A DNA stretch of 64,000 bases from Myoxocephalus aenaeus. Lineage: Eukaryota; Chordata; Actinopteri; Perciformes; Cottidae. Positions 20,680-32,321 of the stretch are shown piece after piece. Under the pieces are notes generated by a model that had not been told where the DNA came from, ran no database searches, and saw nothing but the letters and a program-made list of their open reading frames with translations. Positions within the stretch are counted from its first letter, which is position 1. The number at the start of each line of letters is the position of its first letter. The stretch is from contig JBAMJR010000087.1 in NCBI GenBank assembly GCA_038501785.1, positions 584,501 through 648,500 on the forward strand, given 5' to 3'. Both the position numbers and the translations under genes were made by a program.

Positions 20680-21165
20680 TTGATATGTGTTGTATAAATA
20701 AGCTTTAATATTATCAGCCACACAAGATATGGTTTTAGATTCAACCTGAGACTATTTGCCAACAATCGAGCGTTAACTATTACAACTACATAGAAAAATA
20801 GGATTCTCTACAAAATGTGTTTGTTGTCAAATCTAAGAGCAAATCAGCTCTCTGATCTGCTGACAGCCAGGCGTTTCCCATCATGCACTGGGTCATGCAG
20901 TCGGTGGAGAGCGACTGACACCTGGCTGTAAAACCTGCGGCTGCCTCGCTCTTGTGAGGTCGTTGCTGGTCGTGTGCATGACGTCAGAGCCAGTCGGGAT
21001 CAAGTCGAACATAAATCTAACCAGCATGCATTGTGCGTTGATCGATTCTGATCAGGACTGGCTCAACTCAAACCTCAAACAAGCCTATTTCCTCGTTTCC
21101 TCTCTCCTCGCATGGTTTCCTTGCATCTCTTGATGCATCCCTGGTGGGAGGGACAAGGACGCAAG
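20680..21165 (+). promoter_or_regulatory. Decayed ZNF upstream or promoter cassette
   Basis: 20.69-20.95 kb matches 38.22-38.49 kb, upstream of ZNF3. It then continues with TGACGTCA (20979-20986) and a degenerate version of the type I cassette in which the NRF1-like site has become 'gcatgcattgtgcg'. No exon 1 follows. It sits in the ZNF2 intron. Confidence 0.45.
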
Positions 21166-21171
21166 GAAAAG

Positions 21172-21471
21172 ACTAGGGCTGCAACGAACGATTATTTTAA
21201 TAATCGTTTAATCTGTTTATTTTTTCAATCGATGAATTGAAATGTAATTGGATAAAAAAAAATGAAAGGCATTAATTTCCAACCCTTTATTCAAAAACAT
21301 AGCTGACAGTGCAAATTCACAGTGCAAAAAATCTTCTTCACATCTGCCAAATATATAATCTTTTTTTTAAATAAAGTGCACAAAAATATGTATATTTTTG
21401 TTTAAAGGAATCTGAGCTGTCGGAACAATAAATAATTCATAAAAAATAAAGAAAAATACAAATCAGAAACC
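21172..21471. repeat. hAT-like MITE end ('tagggctgcaacgaacgatt')
   Basis: The left end resembles a common vertebrate hAT-derived repeat. The right end is truncated by the start of duplication block B. Confidence 0.45.
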
Positions 21472-22424
21472 TTAACAGGATTTGTTTGAATGTCACAACT
21501 TGTTCTCTACACTCACAGACGCACACACTCAGAACTCAGAGAACGAGCGACGAGAATTACAGTTTAATGTTACATCATACAAAACAAATCAGAATAAACT
21601 GAAGGGGGTTAACTAAATACTTTCTACATTCTGTAGATACCTGAAAATTAGGTTCTGATACATGGAGTCATGAAATTCACGGTTCAAGAGCAAACGCACA
21701 CACTGACACACAAGCTAAACATGTTTCATAATAAAGGGTTATTGCACGGGCTACTGAACATGTCGCCAGATGGCTATTCACACTTCTCCGTGCTGGAGCA
21801 CGTTGAACATTAGGGAAAAAGCTAACCACTCAATGTATCAACAGATAACTTACGGACTGGACGTGAGGGAAACGGGGATGCATTATGGGTTCATCCCAAG
21901 TGTCTTGTTTTTCAATAGGCTCGTTCGAGATGAGCCAGTCCTGCGCTAGCTTGAGACCTTCTCAGACGCCAGCTTGCTGTTTGTTAAGCTTCTCAACTCA
22001 ACAAGTGTTGGAGCAACTAGCACTATTCAAAATTATGATTTGATTTCTCGCCTCAAACATTCTCAGAAGTAAATTTAATGATGAAACCGTACAATATATT
22101 CCATAGTTTACATACTTACTGATCTTTAATGTGTGAATAGCATCAGTGTCAATCTAAATATTAGTATCATTGTATGAAGTGTGTGTGACATCCGCCAAAG
22201 CAATCTTTTATATTAAACATTCCTAATTATTCTAGCGCCCTTTGCACTCCGCACTATCCTTCTGTTTACTAATGTCATTGTGTTATTGTTTTGTATTATG
22301 TATTTCTGTGTTTGTACGTGAAGAGCAACAAATATATACATCTAGTCAAATTCCTTGAATGTCTCCACCAATGAAAGCTGATATCAGTCTGAAGTCACCT
22401 TTGTCCATAATGTGCTCCCTGCAG

Positions 22425-23935
22425 ATGTCCAGCAGCTGTTGGAGATTAAAGTAGAAGTCCCCCCTGAGTGCCTGGACCTGGGCCAGGAGGACCCGGAGCC
22501 CCTCCACATAAAAGAGGAAGAGGATCTCTGGACCCGTCTAGAGGGAGAGCAGCTTAATGTGCTGGAGGAGGCCGATATCACCAACTTCACGTTCAGTGCT
22601 GTTACTGTGAAGAGTGAAGATGACAAACCTCAGACCTCACGGCTTGATCAGATCCTGACGGAGGACAACAGAGAGGCGGAGCCTCCAGCCGGCAGATCAG
22701 AGACAGAGATAAAAACAGAAACTGACAGAGAGGACTGTGGGGGATCAGGACCAGCCAGGAACCTAAATCCACATCGTCATTCACATCCAAATGCTGATGA
22801 TGAAAAGGCTTCAGAATCTTCTGAGACTGAAGTCAATAATGTTGAGTGGCAAGAACCTTTGTCAGATTCGGGACCTGAAAGTGAAGACGGGGGAGATCTG
22901 AAGATTCACATGAGAGTCCACACAGGAGAGAATCCATTCAGTTGTGAAAGTTGTGGGGAAATATTCACAGGAAAGAGAGATCTGAAGAAACACATGAGAG
23001 TCCACACAGGAGGTAAACCATTCAGTTTTGATGTTTGTGGGAAACGATTCACAAAACAAAATCTGAAGAGACACATGAGAGTCCACACAGGAGAGAAACC
23101 TTTTGGTTGTGATGTTTGTGGGAATAGATTTACAGAACAGGGATCTCTGAAGAAACACACGAGAGTCCACACAGGAGAGAAACTATTCAGTTGTGATGTT
23201 TGTGGGAAACGATTCACAAAACATGAAAATCTGAAGAGACACATGAGAATCCACACAGGAGATAAACCATTTGGTTGTGATGTTTGTGGGAATAGATTTA
23301 CAGAACAGGGAAATCTGACGCAACACATGAGAGTCCACACAGGAGAGAAACTATTCAGTTGTGATGTTTGTGGGAAACGATTCACAAAACAAGACAATCT
23401 GAAGAGACACATGAGAGTCCACACAGGAGATAAACCATTTGTTTGTGACGTTTGTCAGAATAGATTTACAGAACAGGAAAATCTGAAGCAACACATGAGA
23501 GTCCACACAGGAGAGAAACCATTCAGTTGTGATGCGTGTGGGAAAAGATTTACAGAACAGCGAAGGCTGAAGATACACATGAGAGTCCACACAGGAGAGA
23601 AACCATTCAGTTGTGATGTGTGTGGGAAAAATTGGACAAGAAAGGGAAATCTGACGCAACACATGAGAGTCCACACAGCAGAGAAACCTTTTGGTTGTGA
23701 TGTTTGTGGGAATAGATTTATAGATCAGGGAACTCTGAAGAAACACGTTAGAGTCCACACAGGAGATAAACCATTTGGTTGTGATGTTTGTGGGAATAGA
23801 TTTACACAACAGGGAAATCTGAAGCAACACATGAGAGTCCATACAGGAGAGAAACCATTTGGTTGTAATGTTTGCGGGAATAGATTTACAGGACAGGGAA
23901 ATCTGAAGCAACACATGAGAGTCCATGTAACATAG
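22425..23935 (+). CDS. ZNF2 exon 2: acidic region plus 12 C2H2 fingers
   Basis: The acceptor CCCTGCAG ends at 22424. The acidic linker and headless half finger are as in ZNF1. Twelve fingers follow, of which finger 2 is broken: its first cysteine is Phe (F-S-F-D-V-C) and one codon is missing from the helix (F-T-K-Q-N-L-K-R-H). Finger 7 has C-Q-N instead of C-G-N. The C-terminal fingers match ZNF1, ending H-V-T-stop. Alternating G-N-R-F and G-K-R-F fingers suggest duplication of two-finger blocks. With type II exon 1 the protein is 522 aa. It is a nuclear DNA-binding protein by family; the target is unknown. Confidence 0.92.
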
Positions 23936-25310
23936 TTGAATAGGTGAATGTTAAATCCAGCTAAAATGGGAAACCTATGCCACCTGCTGTTTCAAATGTG
24001 TACCTGCACTTAATATAAGACTCAACGGACTCTGGGAAATCCTCAGAGTAATGGAGGATCCCTTCAGAAGGTAACGTGTCTATGAATGATGAAAATATAG
24101 TGTTAACTAATTGTAAAAGTATGTAGGAGTTGAGCTGGCTTCATTTGTTTGGAAAGTTATTGTCTGAGAGTATATTTGCCTTGTTTTCATTAAGTTAACT
24201 ATTCGTTTTTTCATGTGTTTTATTGCTAGTAAGAATGTCAGCAGAGTAGCTAACATGATGCCGTCTTTATAGACAGAGCACGCGCTGTCCACAGGAGCTG
24301 ACCGTTATATGTGTCCTTTTGTCATGAATGCAGGTATGTTACAGTATGTTGTTCTATTGTTGTGGTAATGTTTTAAACATGCAGAAGTATTTTCTATAGT
24401 CTACATGTTTTTACTCGGGTACACAATTGTTATTATAAAATGTAAAATATGTTAAAATAAGGTAACAGTCCACGGTGTGAAATATGTATAAATATATTTT
24501 GTATTTCTCCTCATGCCTTTTAAGAGAGAGACATTTTCTGTTCCATTTCATTTATTTTATTCACATGTTAAATCCACTATACGATCACTTTTTCACTGTA
24601 CTAGTTTATAAATGTGGGTAATTCTCAGAGTAACGGAGGATCCCTTTAGAAGTAAGAATGTCAGTATGTCCTTTTGTCATAAATGCAGAAACACAATAAA
24701 CCTGCTGTTGCCACAAGCCTGCCCAGCTCCAGGAGATTAATTTGACCAGGAGACATCTGACAGAGGTTACATCCACACAGGAGATAATTAGTTTCTTCCA
24801 GTTGTGAAAGATTAATGATGGAAGTGTTTGTCTTTCTCTTGTGTTTATTTAAAAAAAAAATATATATATATTGAAATGTAATTTGTTTGTAAATGAGATT
24901 GAAGGCAAAGTGTTTTGAACAGCTGATGAATAAAACATGACAACATAACATGTGTCTGTGATGTAGGAAACTAAAAACAAACTAAAATATCTGTACAAAT
25001 ACATCTGTACTTAAAATTCCCACCTAATGTTTTAAAATCTACTTAAAAATAAACTTATGCAAGTTTACTTTGTGTTCCTGAAACTTTGGTGACACTTTAT
25101 TTTACAGATCCCATTGTATAATTCTCTAGAAATAAGCTTCTATGTAACTGTAAACTCACAGGAAGGTTCTTGGTAAAGAAATGATGGATAGTAGAGACAG
25201 TTTTTAACTGCCTTATCCAATTAGTGCCTAGTGTCACCTAGAAAGCCTTTATTTTATTTGTACTATTGTCTAATGGAAAGCAAACAGTTTAACATATATA
25301 TGAATAATAT
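23936..25310 (+). other. ZNF2 3' region, probable 3' UTR
   Basis: Matches the ZNF1 and ZNF4 3' regions without the solo LTR. AATAAA at 24695-24700 is conserved, and a second lies in 'gatgaataaaacatg' near 24926. Confidence 0.6.
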
Positions 25311-25834
25311 CAATTCAATCCAAAATATTTTTTGTGTGATCTTCCCTTAACACTGTCCTGATATTCTGTGTGGAAAAGAGCAAGATGGCCAATGTTCTGC
25401 TTTTCATACTTGGTGCTGACTGCTACATTTCTGGAGGTCAAAGAACAAAATGTACTTCAGCTATTTTGTTAAGGATAAGGAGGAACTCGGCGTGAATATT
25501 GTGATCATTTTACAAGCTGGTTTTGATTTAGTTTTGTTATGTTATTCCAGACGTGTCCAGCGTTACAGCATCTAGCATCAACAAACACTGCAGACCTCCT
25601 CCCTTCCTCTTCCCGCTCTCCGTTGTCCTGTCCGCCCTCTGATGGCGAGTCAGCGCTGCTAACAGCGGATCCGTGTAAACAATGGGGCCATGGCTACGTG
25701 CTGGATCCCCGGACACGGTGGTGAAGAGTGCGAGAAACGGAAAATAGACCACGACAAACTGGAGGTGTCCAGCTGCCACACTGCACCCGTAAAACGAGCC
25801 AGAAGACCGGGAACAAGAATTAAAAAGCACAAAC

Positions 25835-25931
25835 CTAATCTGTGTAGCTCATGTTCTCTTAGACAAGAAACTGTCTCCTCATAATCTTCTATTAATCTGT
25901 CCAACTCTCCAAAAGTCTCTTCAACGGACAT
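25835..25931 (-). CDS. Orphan inverted ZNF exon 1 (block B)
   Basis: On the minus strand, ATG at 25931-25929 opens M-S-V-E-E-T-F-G-E-L-D-R-L, continues I-E-D-Y-E-E-T-V-S, and ends E-L-H-R-L plus one base at the donor G|GTTTGT. Compared with ZNF1 exon 1 it lacks 16 codons after M-S. No finger exon lies downstream on the minus strand in this window, and it points away from ZNF3 and toward the 3' end of ZNF2. It could be a dead duplicate, an alternative first exon lost by inversion, or a source of antisense RNA. Confidence 0.55.
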
Positions 25932-25991
25932 GGAGACAAACTCAGGAGGCTCTTAGAGACGAACCAGTCCACAGAATGGATCTCCTCACAA

Positions 25992-26053
25992 CGCATGCGC
26001 AGTAGATGTGTGTCCGACTGGATCCCGCCCTGCTCTGACGTCATGAACACGTG
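25992..26053 (-). promoter_or_regulatory. Type I ZNF promoter cassette, inverted (block B)
   Basis: NRF1-like CGCATGCGC at 25992-26000, TGACGTCA at 26036-26043 and CACGTG at 26048-26053, in the same order and spacing as upstream of ZNF4 exon 1 but reversed. The cassette is intact. Confidence 0.6.
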
Positions 26054-26288
26054 GTCAACGAGAAGCTCTAACTGGATGTAACCGTTCCTTTGGCTTCCTG
26101 TGTGTTCCCTGAAGGCAACTGAAATCTGTCCGACTTTATTATTATGAATCCATATACTCTGTTCCAGCCAATAATGTATTTACACATATTCCTCCTGATT
26201 ATTATTCAAATGAATCAGTAGGAACCAACGGGCTTGGGTCTGAGTGCCACAGACCGGATACGGAAGTAAGACCGTGTTAAGAGAGACA

Positions 26289-27389
26289 CACAGCTGGGCT
26301 GCGGTTTAATAGTCAAAACATTTCCTCCTAACGTCTATTCCTAACCACTTCTCCTTGATCTCTGTGGAAAACGTCACGGGGTCAAGGAAAGAAGGGAAGG
26401 AGACTTCATGAGGAGTTAGGAGAAGACAACCGCGGAGTTTAGAGGATCAGACTCCACTTTCACTAACTACGTAGTTATGACGCGACGGCAGGCGCATGTT
26501 AGTGACGTCAGTCTGCAGCGGTGAAACTACAACGTTGTAGTCCATCTCTACCACAATAAAGATCATCTTAAATACTTCATCCGTCTTCTTACAGTGTTGC
26601 GTCATGCAGACGATTTAAACAACCTCATAGTATTACTTTATTATCATAAACAACCTGGTTCATAGTATTACTTTATTATCATAAACAACCTGGTTCATAG
26701 TATTACTTTATTAATGAACAATGAAAGAAGAAACATGAAAGTGAAAACAAGGTATTTTTCACAGAGTACAAAGCTACTAAACTGTCTCTCTGTTCAGTTT
26801 CAAACATGCTGAATTAAATATGTTCTCCCACTAATAATGTGTGTCATATATGTGTGTCTCATATCCCTTTATGTTGTTATGGTTTATATGCAGATTATAA
26901 TCTGATCATAAGAATATGCAGACAACAGTTTATGAAACAACACACAACTCGTGTTGACTTGATATGTTTTATTGTAATGTGACAAAATAATTGATTAAAA
27001 AGATGATAATCAGAAACATGACTCAGACTGAAGAGCTCGTCCAGTTTAACTCTTTCATCAAAGCTTCTGGAGCTGAAGTCAAATAAAAGAATGAAGGCTG
27101 AAGCTGCAGTTCAACACCAGAGAGAATATTAATACAGCAGTTTGATCACTTTACAGCAGTTTGATCACTTTACAGCAGTTTCATCACTTTACAGCAGTCT
27201 TCAGCAACGTAATGTTCATAGTTTCCCAGCAGGTTTAACAGATTATTGAAAGTATTTCCAAGTTATGCTAATGATTATTTACATGATCTGTGTTTGTCTT
27301 CATGATCGTTTGTTCTCTTGAACGACTGAATGATACGTCACTTTAAATGTTTCCGCCGCAATTTATTGTGGGTCGGCATTATCTCCGCC
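26289..27389 (+). mobile_element. E1 element copy, block B (one end present)
   Basis: Left end 'tgggctgcggtttaatagtc' follows 'acacagc'. The body is as in 55.94-57.01 kb. The right TIR is missing and the copy passes into the MADF tail at about 27390. A 'cataaacaacctggttcata' unit is repeated near 26640-26700, and the 19-bp repeat has about three copies. Confidence 0.75.
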
Positions 27390-28089
27390 TGGTGAATTAC
27401 ATGTACTCAGAAACATTAAGGATTAAATATGGAACATGAAAACACATGAAATCAGAGGATAATTATGTATTTATTTGTCAAACATTTTGTTTTGTTATTG
27501 AAGCTGTCTTGACTAAAACAAGTAAATAGATTATTTTAAATGACGTCTCTTCTCGTGAGGAAAGAGCCTGGAAGACGTTCAAATCGGGGAGTAAAAGTAT
27601 AAGATAAATATGTATTGTACACAATATTTTGTTACGTTGTCATGGTAACGTGATATGTTGCAACAAAGTGCTGTCCCATTTGTTTTAACACCATTTCAAG
27701 CCCTACAGTCTCTCACACTCAACCACTTAAAATGTGACGTAATTGAGTCCTTGAGGGTTCAGGGTTTACATTGGGATTGGGCCATCGAACATCAACAAAT
27801 CACACCAGCCTTAACCTTTAATCTGGTATTTAATTCTGATTTTAAAAGTGTGATAACAAAATCAGGTTCAAAACTATTCAACATGTATAATATTTGGGTT
27901 ATCCTCTCTGGGGAGGAGGTGGAGGCCATAATCCAGGCTGTACGTACTGAAGGAGAAGCACAAACTACTGAGCTCTGGGCCATTTTAACATTTTACACTC
28001 TGGTGCACTGACCTGTTTTCACCACCAGGGGTCAGCAGTCAGTAACTCTTCATGTCTGAGGACAGCAGCAGCAGTTTTTGAGCATCAGA
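27390..28089 (+). repeat. MADF-tail repeat, block B
   Basis: Same as 14206-14913, with one small deletion near 27768. Confidence 0.7.
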
Positions 28090-28251
28090 GAAGAAGAAGA
28101 AGAAGAAGAAGAAGAAGAAGAAGAAGAAGAAGAAGAAGAAGAAGAAGAAGAAGAAGAAGAAGAAGAAGAAGAAGAAGAAGAAGAAGAAGAAGAAGAAGAA
28201 GAAGAAGAAGAAGAAGAAGAAGAAGAAGAAGAAGAAGAAGAAGAAGAAGAA
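28090..28251. repeat. (GAA)54 microsatellite
   Basis: 162 bp of uninterrupted GAA. The poly-Glu open frame it produces is not a gene. Confidence 0.95.
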
Positions 28252-28522
28252 ATCCTTTATTATTTAAGGAAATTGGTCTCTGGAGAAGAACATTCCTTCA
28301 ATATAATGGTAGTGGCCATTTGTCCGATAAATCAGAAACAAACATAAATCAAAGGGTTTATGGTTAACGCAGGAAAAAGGATGCATTTTACATACAGGAT
28401 TCAGTTTTTCTGATAATTTATTTAACTAACAAAAAAACAAGCAATCAAACAAAAGAACAAAGGAACTCCTAATGCTGCCGATCCTGCTCTGGTAAAAAAC
28501 AACAACACATAGGCATACCCAG

Positions 28523-28972
28523 GTGCATGCTGGTCCTGTACCTGCCGACTCCTATATATAACCCCAGTTGCATGCTGGTCCTGTACCTGCCGACTCCTAT
28601 ATATAACCCCAGGTGCATGCTGGTCCTGTACCTGCCGACTCCTATATATAACCCCAGGTGCATGCTGGTCCTGTACCTGCCGACTCCTATATATAACCCC
28701 AGGTGCATGCTGGTCCTGTACCTGCCGACTCCTATATATAACCCCAGGTGCATGCTGGTCCTGTACCTGCCGACTCCTATATATAACCCCAGGTGCATGC
28801 TGGTCCTGTACCTGCCGACTCCTATATATAACCCCAGGTGCATGCTGGTCCTGTACCTGCCGACTCCTATATATAACCCCAGGTGCATGCTGGTCCTGTA
28901 CCTGCCGACTCCTATATATAACCCCAGGTGCATGCTGGTCCTGTACCTGCCGACTCCTATATATAACCCCAG
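28523..28972. repeat. 45-bp minisatellite, 10 copies
   Basis: Exactly 450 bp. Unit 2 begins 'ttgc' as in the block A array, so unit 2 marks the shared left end and the extra five units were gained or lost to its right. Confidence 0.95.
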
Positions 28973-29154
28973 GTGCCCACAGTGTTACCCAATTCATAAA
29001 CAAATGAACAAACCAAAAAACTATGTACAACAACAGAAAAGTGTAACACTTTATAATAACTACACACTATATAGCATTAGTTATGTATGAGTAAACACTT
29101 AATTCATCATTTATAAAGCATTGTTCCAACATTAACACTCATATTAACTCATGC

Positions 29155-30065
29155 AGCGGGACAAGGAGCATATCAGACACTCGGGTACAGGTTGTGTCGG
29201 CTTGTGCTGGTCCGAAGATGATGGTATCCATTAACTGCTCGGCTCTATGGGTCTGGTACAGCGTGGAGATTCTCTCTTCTAGTTCATCACAGACAGTTTA
29301 CAGGACAGTCATTCAGACAGTAGACCAGACATCCTCATTGAAATACAACAAACCGTATACAGAATTAAATGATGGGTCTGACAGTAGTGCTCCTCTGGGT
29401 TCATGTTGGTGTCAAAGGGAAGGAAATGGAAGAATAAGCTGCAGAAATAACTTCACAAATGTTGCAGTCAATTTCAGTGAAGCAGAAAGCAAAAGTATTA
29501 TTAAAAAGAGGTTAAAGGAAAGGTGGCAGAAGCAATGAGAGGAGGACAGAAACGGACGATAGAGTCCAGAGGAAAGTGGGAGAAATTAGATGTGCAGGAA
29601 GGAACAGGAGAGAAGAAACAGTGATATCAAGACTTAGATTTGGACTCACTGGGCTTAACAGTACGCTATAAAAAATATGGAAACATGAAACAGGCAAGTG
29701 TGACTATTGTGAACAAGAGGAAACAATAGAACATGTTATTTTACACTGTCAGAAATATGAGCATGAAAGAAGACAGATAATTGGAAGCCTCTGCAAGGAA
29801 AAAGTACAGTTAGATATAACAGATATTCTGAAAAATAACTCAAGTAAGTGCTATCAAGTACTATTTCAGTATCTAAGAATAGCAAATATTATTTAGAAAA
29901 TATGAGCCCTTTTGTTTGTTTCGTTGAATTTATAAGTGTATATAAATATAAATATTTGTTTTATAATGAAAGAACTAGAGATCCTGATTCACACTCCATA
30001 CCAGTTGGTGGCGGTAATGCACCAAACAGTTGTTTGCTCACCGCCAATAAACCTCAAAGAAGAAG
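29155..30065 (+). pseudogene. I/Nimb-type LINE C-terminal fragment and 3' end (copy B)
   Basis: As copy A, with a few substitutions and the same stops and zinc-knuckle remnant, followed by a short GAA/GTA-type tail to about 30115. Confidence 0.75.
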
Positions 30066-30119
30066 AAGAAGAAGAAGAGGAAGTAGAAGTAGAAGAAGAA
30101 GGAAGAAGCAGCAGCAGCT

Positions 30120-30439
30120 TCTCTCCTCCAGCTCTGTGTCTACCAGGTGAAGCAGCTGCAGCCGGATGGAGAGCTCAGTGGAGCCATAGAGAGACACGCG
30201 GACCCGCTGTGAGCTTTAAAGGAATTGTCCGGTAAAGTCCTGAGAAGCTAGCGAGTGTTAGCCACCTAGCATGTAGCTCGGTCATGTAGCGATAGCAGCG
30301 ATCAACACAGGAACAGAGACTTGGGCTGCACCTGGATTACTCGACACAAGCTTCAAGCCTCGACACGAAAGGACACATCACGAGCTGTTTGACAGATTAA
30401 CAGCAGATCACGAGGAGGACGTTTCTCGTTTCAGAGAAA
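30120..30439 (+). promoter_or_regulatory. Candidate 5' leader of type II ZNF exon 1 (block B)
   Basis: Nearly identical to 16681-16988. Confidence 0.4.
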
Positions 30440-30497
30440 ATGAGCGACGAGCCAAACTACTGGAGGCTGAACCCTCGAGTTCAGCTCCACAGATCAG
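30440..30497 (+). CDS. ZNF3 exon 1 (type II, reframed)
   Basis: Same 19-codon frame as at 16989 (M-S-D-E-P-N-Y-W ... L-H-R-S) with donor G|GTTTGT at 30497/30498. It is the only plus-strand exon 1 between ZNF2 and ZNF3. Joining to 38811 leaves an 8.3-kb intron and a 668-aa protein. The long, repeat-filled intron makes this link the least certain of the four. Confidence 0.45.
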
Positions 30498-30560
30498 GTT
30501 TGTGCTTTTTACTTCTTGTTCCCGGTGTTCATGCTCGTTTTACGGGTTTAAGTCTCATCT

Positions 30561-31240
30561 GAGTCCTTTAAACACCCGACGATCCTCTGGTCAAACTGTT
30601 TCTTTTACGGGATTTGCACGTGGAGAGTGTCAGCAGACGTGGATCGTAAAGCGTGTATCTCCAGTGTTAACCCGAATATAATAATGGAGGAATAAGACAA
30701 CGTGGGGCATCACTTCAGTTTCAGTGGAACTCTGTTATCCAAAAAGTAAAACTTTATTGTCACATGTCAACTTGAGCACCTCTAATTGTCAGGCCAGCCT
30801 CCACTAGATTTTCAGGACGCGTTCGTACTCTGCATTACGGTACGAGTGTGTAAGAACTGACTTCAAAATAAGAGGACACTTCCGGTGAAGAACATTTCAA
30901 AATAAAAGCTATTTGAAAGGAAATTACCCTAGTTATAAACTAATTCCCCTTCATGTTAATAGTAGACTACATCAAGATGCAATCCAGAGACAATCAGGGC
31001 ATGTTGATGTTTAATTACAGAATAAAAGCCCTTCAAAATCACTATGAAGTGGAATTAGTTCAGTGTGTTCCTGGCCTGGTTGTACAGAATCCTGTCCCCA
31101 CCACTGTAGGCCTCCTCTTTAGCCCGACAAAGCTGCCGGAGTCTTGCAGTGAACCAGGGTTTATTGTTGTTGTATGTGCAGAAGGTTTTAGTCGGCACAC
31201 ACCTCACAAAAACGGATGTATGACGTCACAGTGTCAGTGA
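30561..31240. other. Unassigned DNA
   Basis: About 680 bp with no family recognised. The short open frame at 30953-31240 has no recognisable domain. Confidence 0.5.
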
Positions 31241-31261
31241 GCTCGTCCAGGTCTGTAGCAG

Positions 31262-32051
31262 CAGCCTCAAAACACTCCAATCAGTGGAGGCAAAGCAGGA
31301 CTGTAGTCCAGCTTGGCCTCGTTGGTCCATCTCTTCACAGTCTTCACCACAGGCTTTGCAGATTTTAGTTTCTGCCTGTAGGACGGGAGAAGATGAACCA
31401 GACAGTGATCAGAGAGTCCCAAAGCTGCACGAGGGACTGAGCGGTAGGCATCCTTCAGTACAGTGTAGCAGTGGTCCAGTGTGTTTTTGTCCCTGTTGCT
31501 ACACTTAATGTGCTGTCTGTATTTTGGCAGTTCTTTGCTGAGGTTTGCTCTATTAAAGTCCCCAAGAACAATGAGCAGGGAGTCTGGGTGTTTGTGCCTC
31601 CCCTCGTTTTCCCCGAGACTACACGGTCCGCTCGGTGGAGTTGGAAGCCCGGCAGATGTAGTGCGCTGTCCATGATGTGCGCACCGAGCCAGGTTTCGGT
31701 GAAGCACAGGGCGGCAGATCTGCTGAAGTCCGTGTTTGCTTTGTTTAGAAGCAGCAGTTCATCAAACTTGTTCGCCAGTTGGATTGACGGGAGCGCAGTT
31801 CGAAATCCTCGCTGGCGCACTTTAAGAAGCGCTCCTGCGCGCTTCCCACGTCGGCGTCTCCGGGGAATTCCGAGAAGAGCCGCTGCTCCTCCAACCAAAA
31901 TCTCTGCAAAGTATTCCGGTTCAATGAAAAACGGTGAAGAAGTATGACCAGTGGATTGACTGAAGTTTAAAAGTTCCTCCCTGCTGAATGTGATCAGAGA
32001 GGGAGAGCTGGAGACGAGACAAACAAACAAAAACAGTCCTGTGTCCACCAT
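31262..32051 (-). pseudogene. L2/CR1-group LINE endonuclease fragment
   Basis: Minus-strand frames carry the AP-endonuclease landmarks: an Arg-rich patch, C-F-T-E-T-W-L, L-P-G-F-Q-L-H-R-A-D-R, then (in a second frame) V-L-G-D-F-N, L-D-H-C-Y and L-S-D-H, followed by K-R-W-T-N-E-A. The part between S-G-K-T-R-G-G and H-P-D-S-L-L-I is deleted and joined with a frameshift. No reverse transcriptase follows. The first residues (M-V-D-T-G-L-F-L-F-V) are fused in frame to a Copia gag fragment. Confidence 0.72.
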
Positions 32052-32321
32052 TTGAATTGAAGTCAGTTCTGGATACAAACTAATTACACGTGGCTTCCCT
32101 AAGTCTCTCAGACTCTTTAGTGCTTTCCGCCCGTCGTCTGCCGCTTCTCTCATTACAAGCGACAAACCTTTATCATCCAGAAACTGGATTAGCTCTGCGT
32201 ATGCTTCGGCATTCTCCGATCCTTCTTCCTCATCGTCGGCAGGCTCATTTAGGATAGTTTCCTTAAGCTTTTGCAACCGAAGATGGCCCAAAAATGTCGT
32301 ACCTTTATAAAGCATGCACAT
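32052..32321 (-). pseudogene. Copia-type gag (UBN2-like) fragment
   Basis: The first 90 codons of an 867-bp minus-strand ORF (31455-32321): L-Q-K-L-K-E-T-I-L, an acidic run, A-Y-A-E-L-I-Q-F-L-D-D-K, M-R-E-A-A-D-D-G-R-K-A-L-K and K-P-R-V-I-S-L-Y. This resembles the gag helical domain of fish Copia elements. It is cut by the LINE at 32051 and by a palindrome at its other end. Confidence 0.55.

Larger units (their letters stand above)
21472..30560. repeat. Segmental duplication block B
   Basis: Counterpart of 8568-17150. From 25.31 to 26.30 kb it follows block C (51.54-53.53 kb) instead of A, and carries the inverted exon 1 cassette. At its right end (about 30.57 kb) part of the intron seen in A and C is deleted. 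Confidence 0.85.

Noticed and set aside
25690..25884. Open frame starting M-A-T-C-W-I-P-G-H-G-G (also at 52940)
   Set aside because: Runs antisense through the inverted exon 1 and its intron; no known domain and explained by that exon's frame.
28078..28347. Poly-glutamate open frame
   Set aside because: Produced entirely by the (GAA)54 microsatellite; no initiation context or flanking domain.
15283..28972. Could the 45-bp arrays be CRISPR?
   Set aside because: Units are contiguous with no unique spacers, and the DNA is clearly eukaryotic.
28422..29090. Long repetitive open frames on both strands (and at 15182-15625, 57499-57777, 58812-59102)
   Set aside because: The 45-bp minisatellite has no stop in several frames and its length is a multiple of three, so long open frames are automatic. 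Copy number varies and no other protein features are present.
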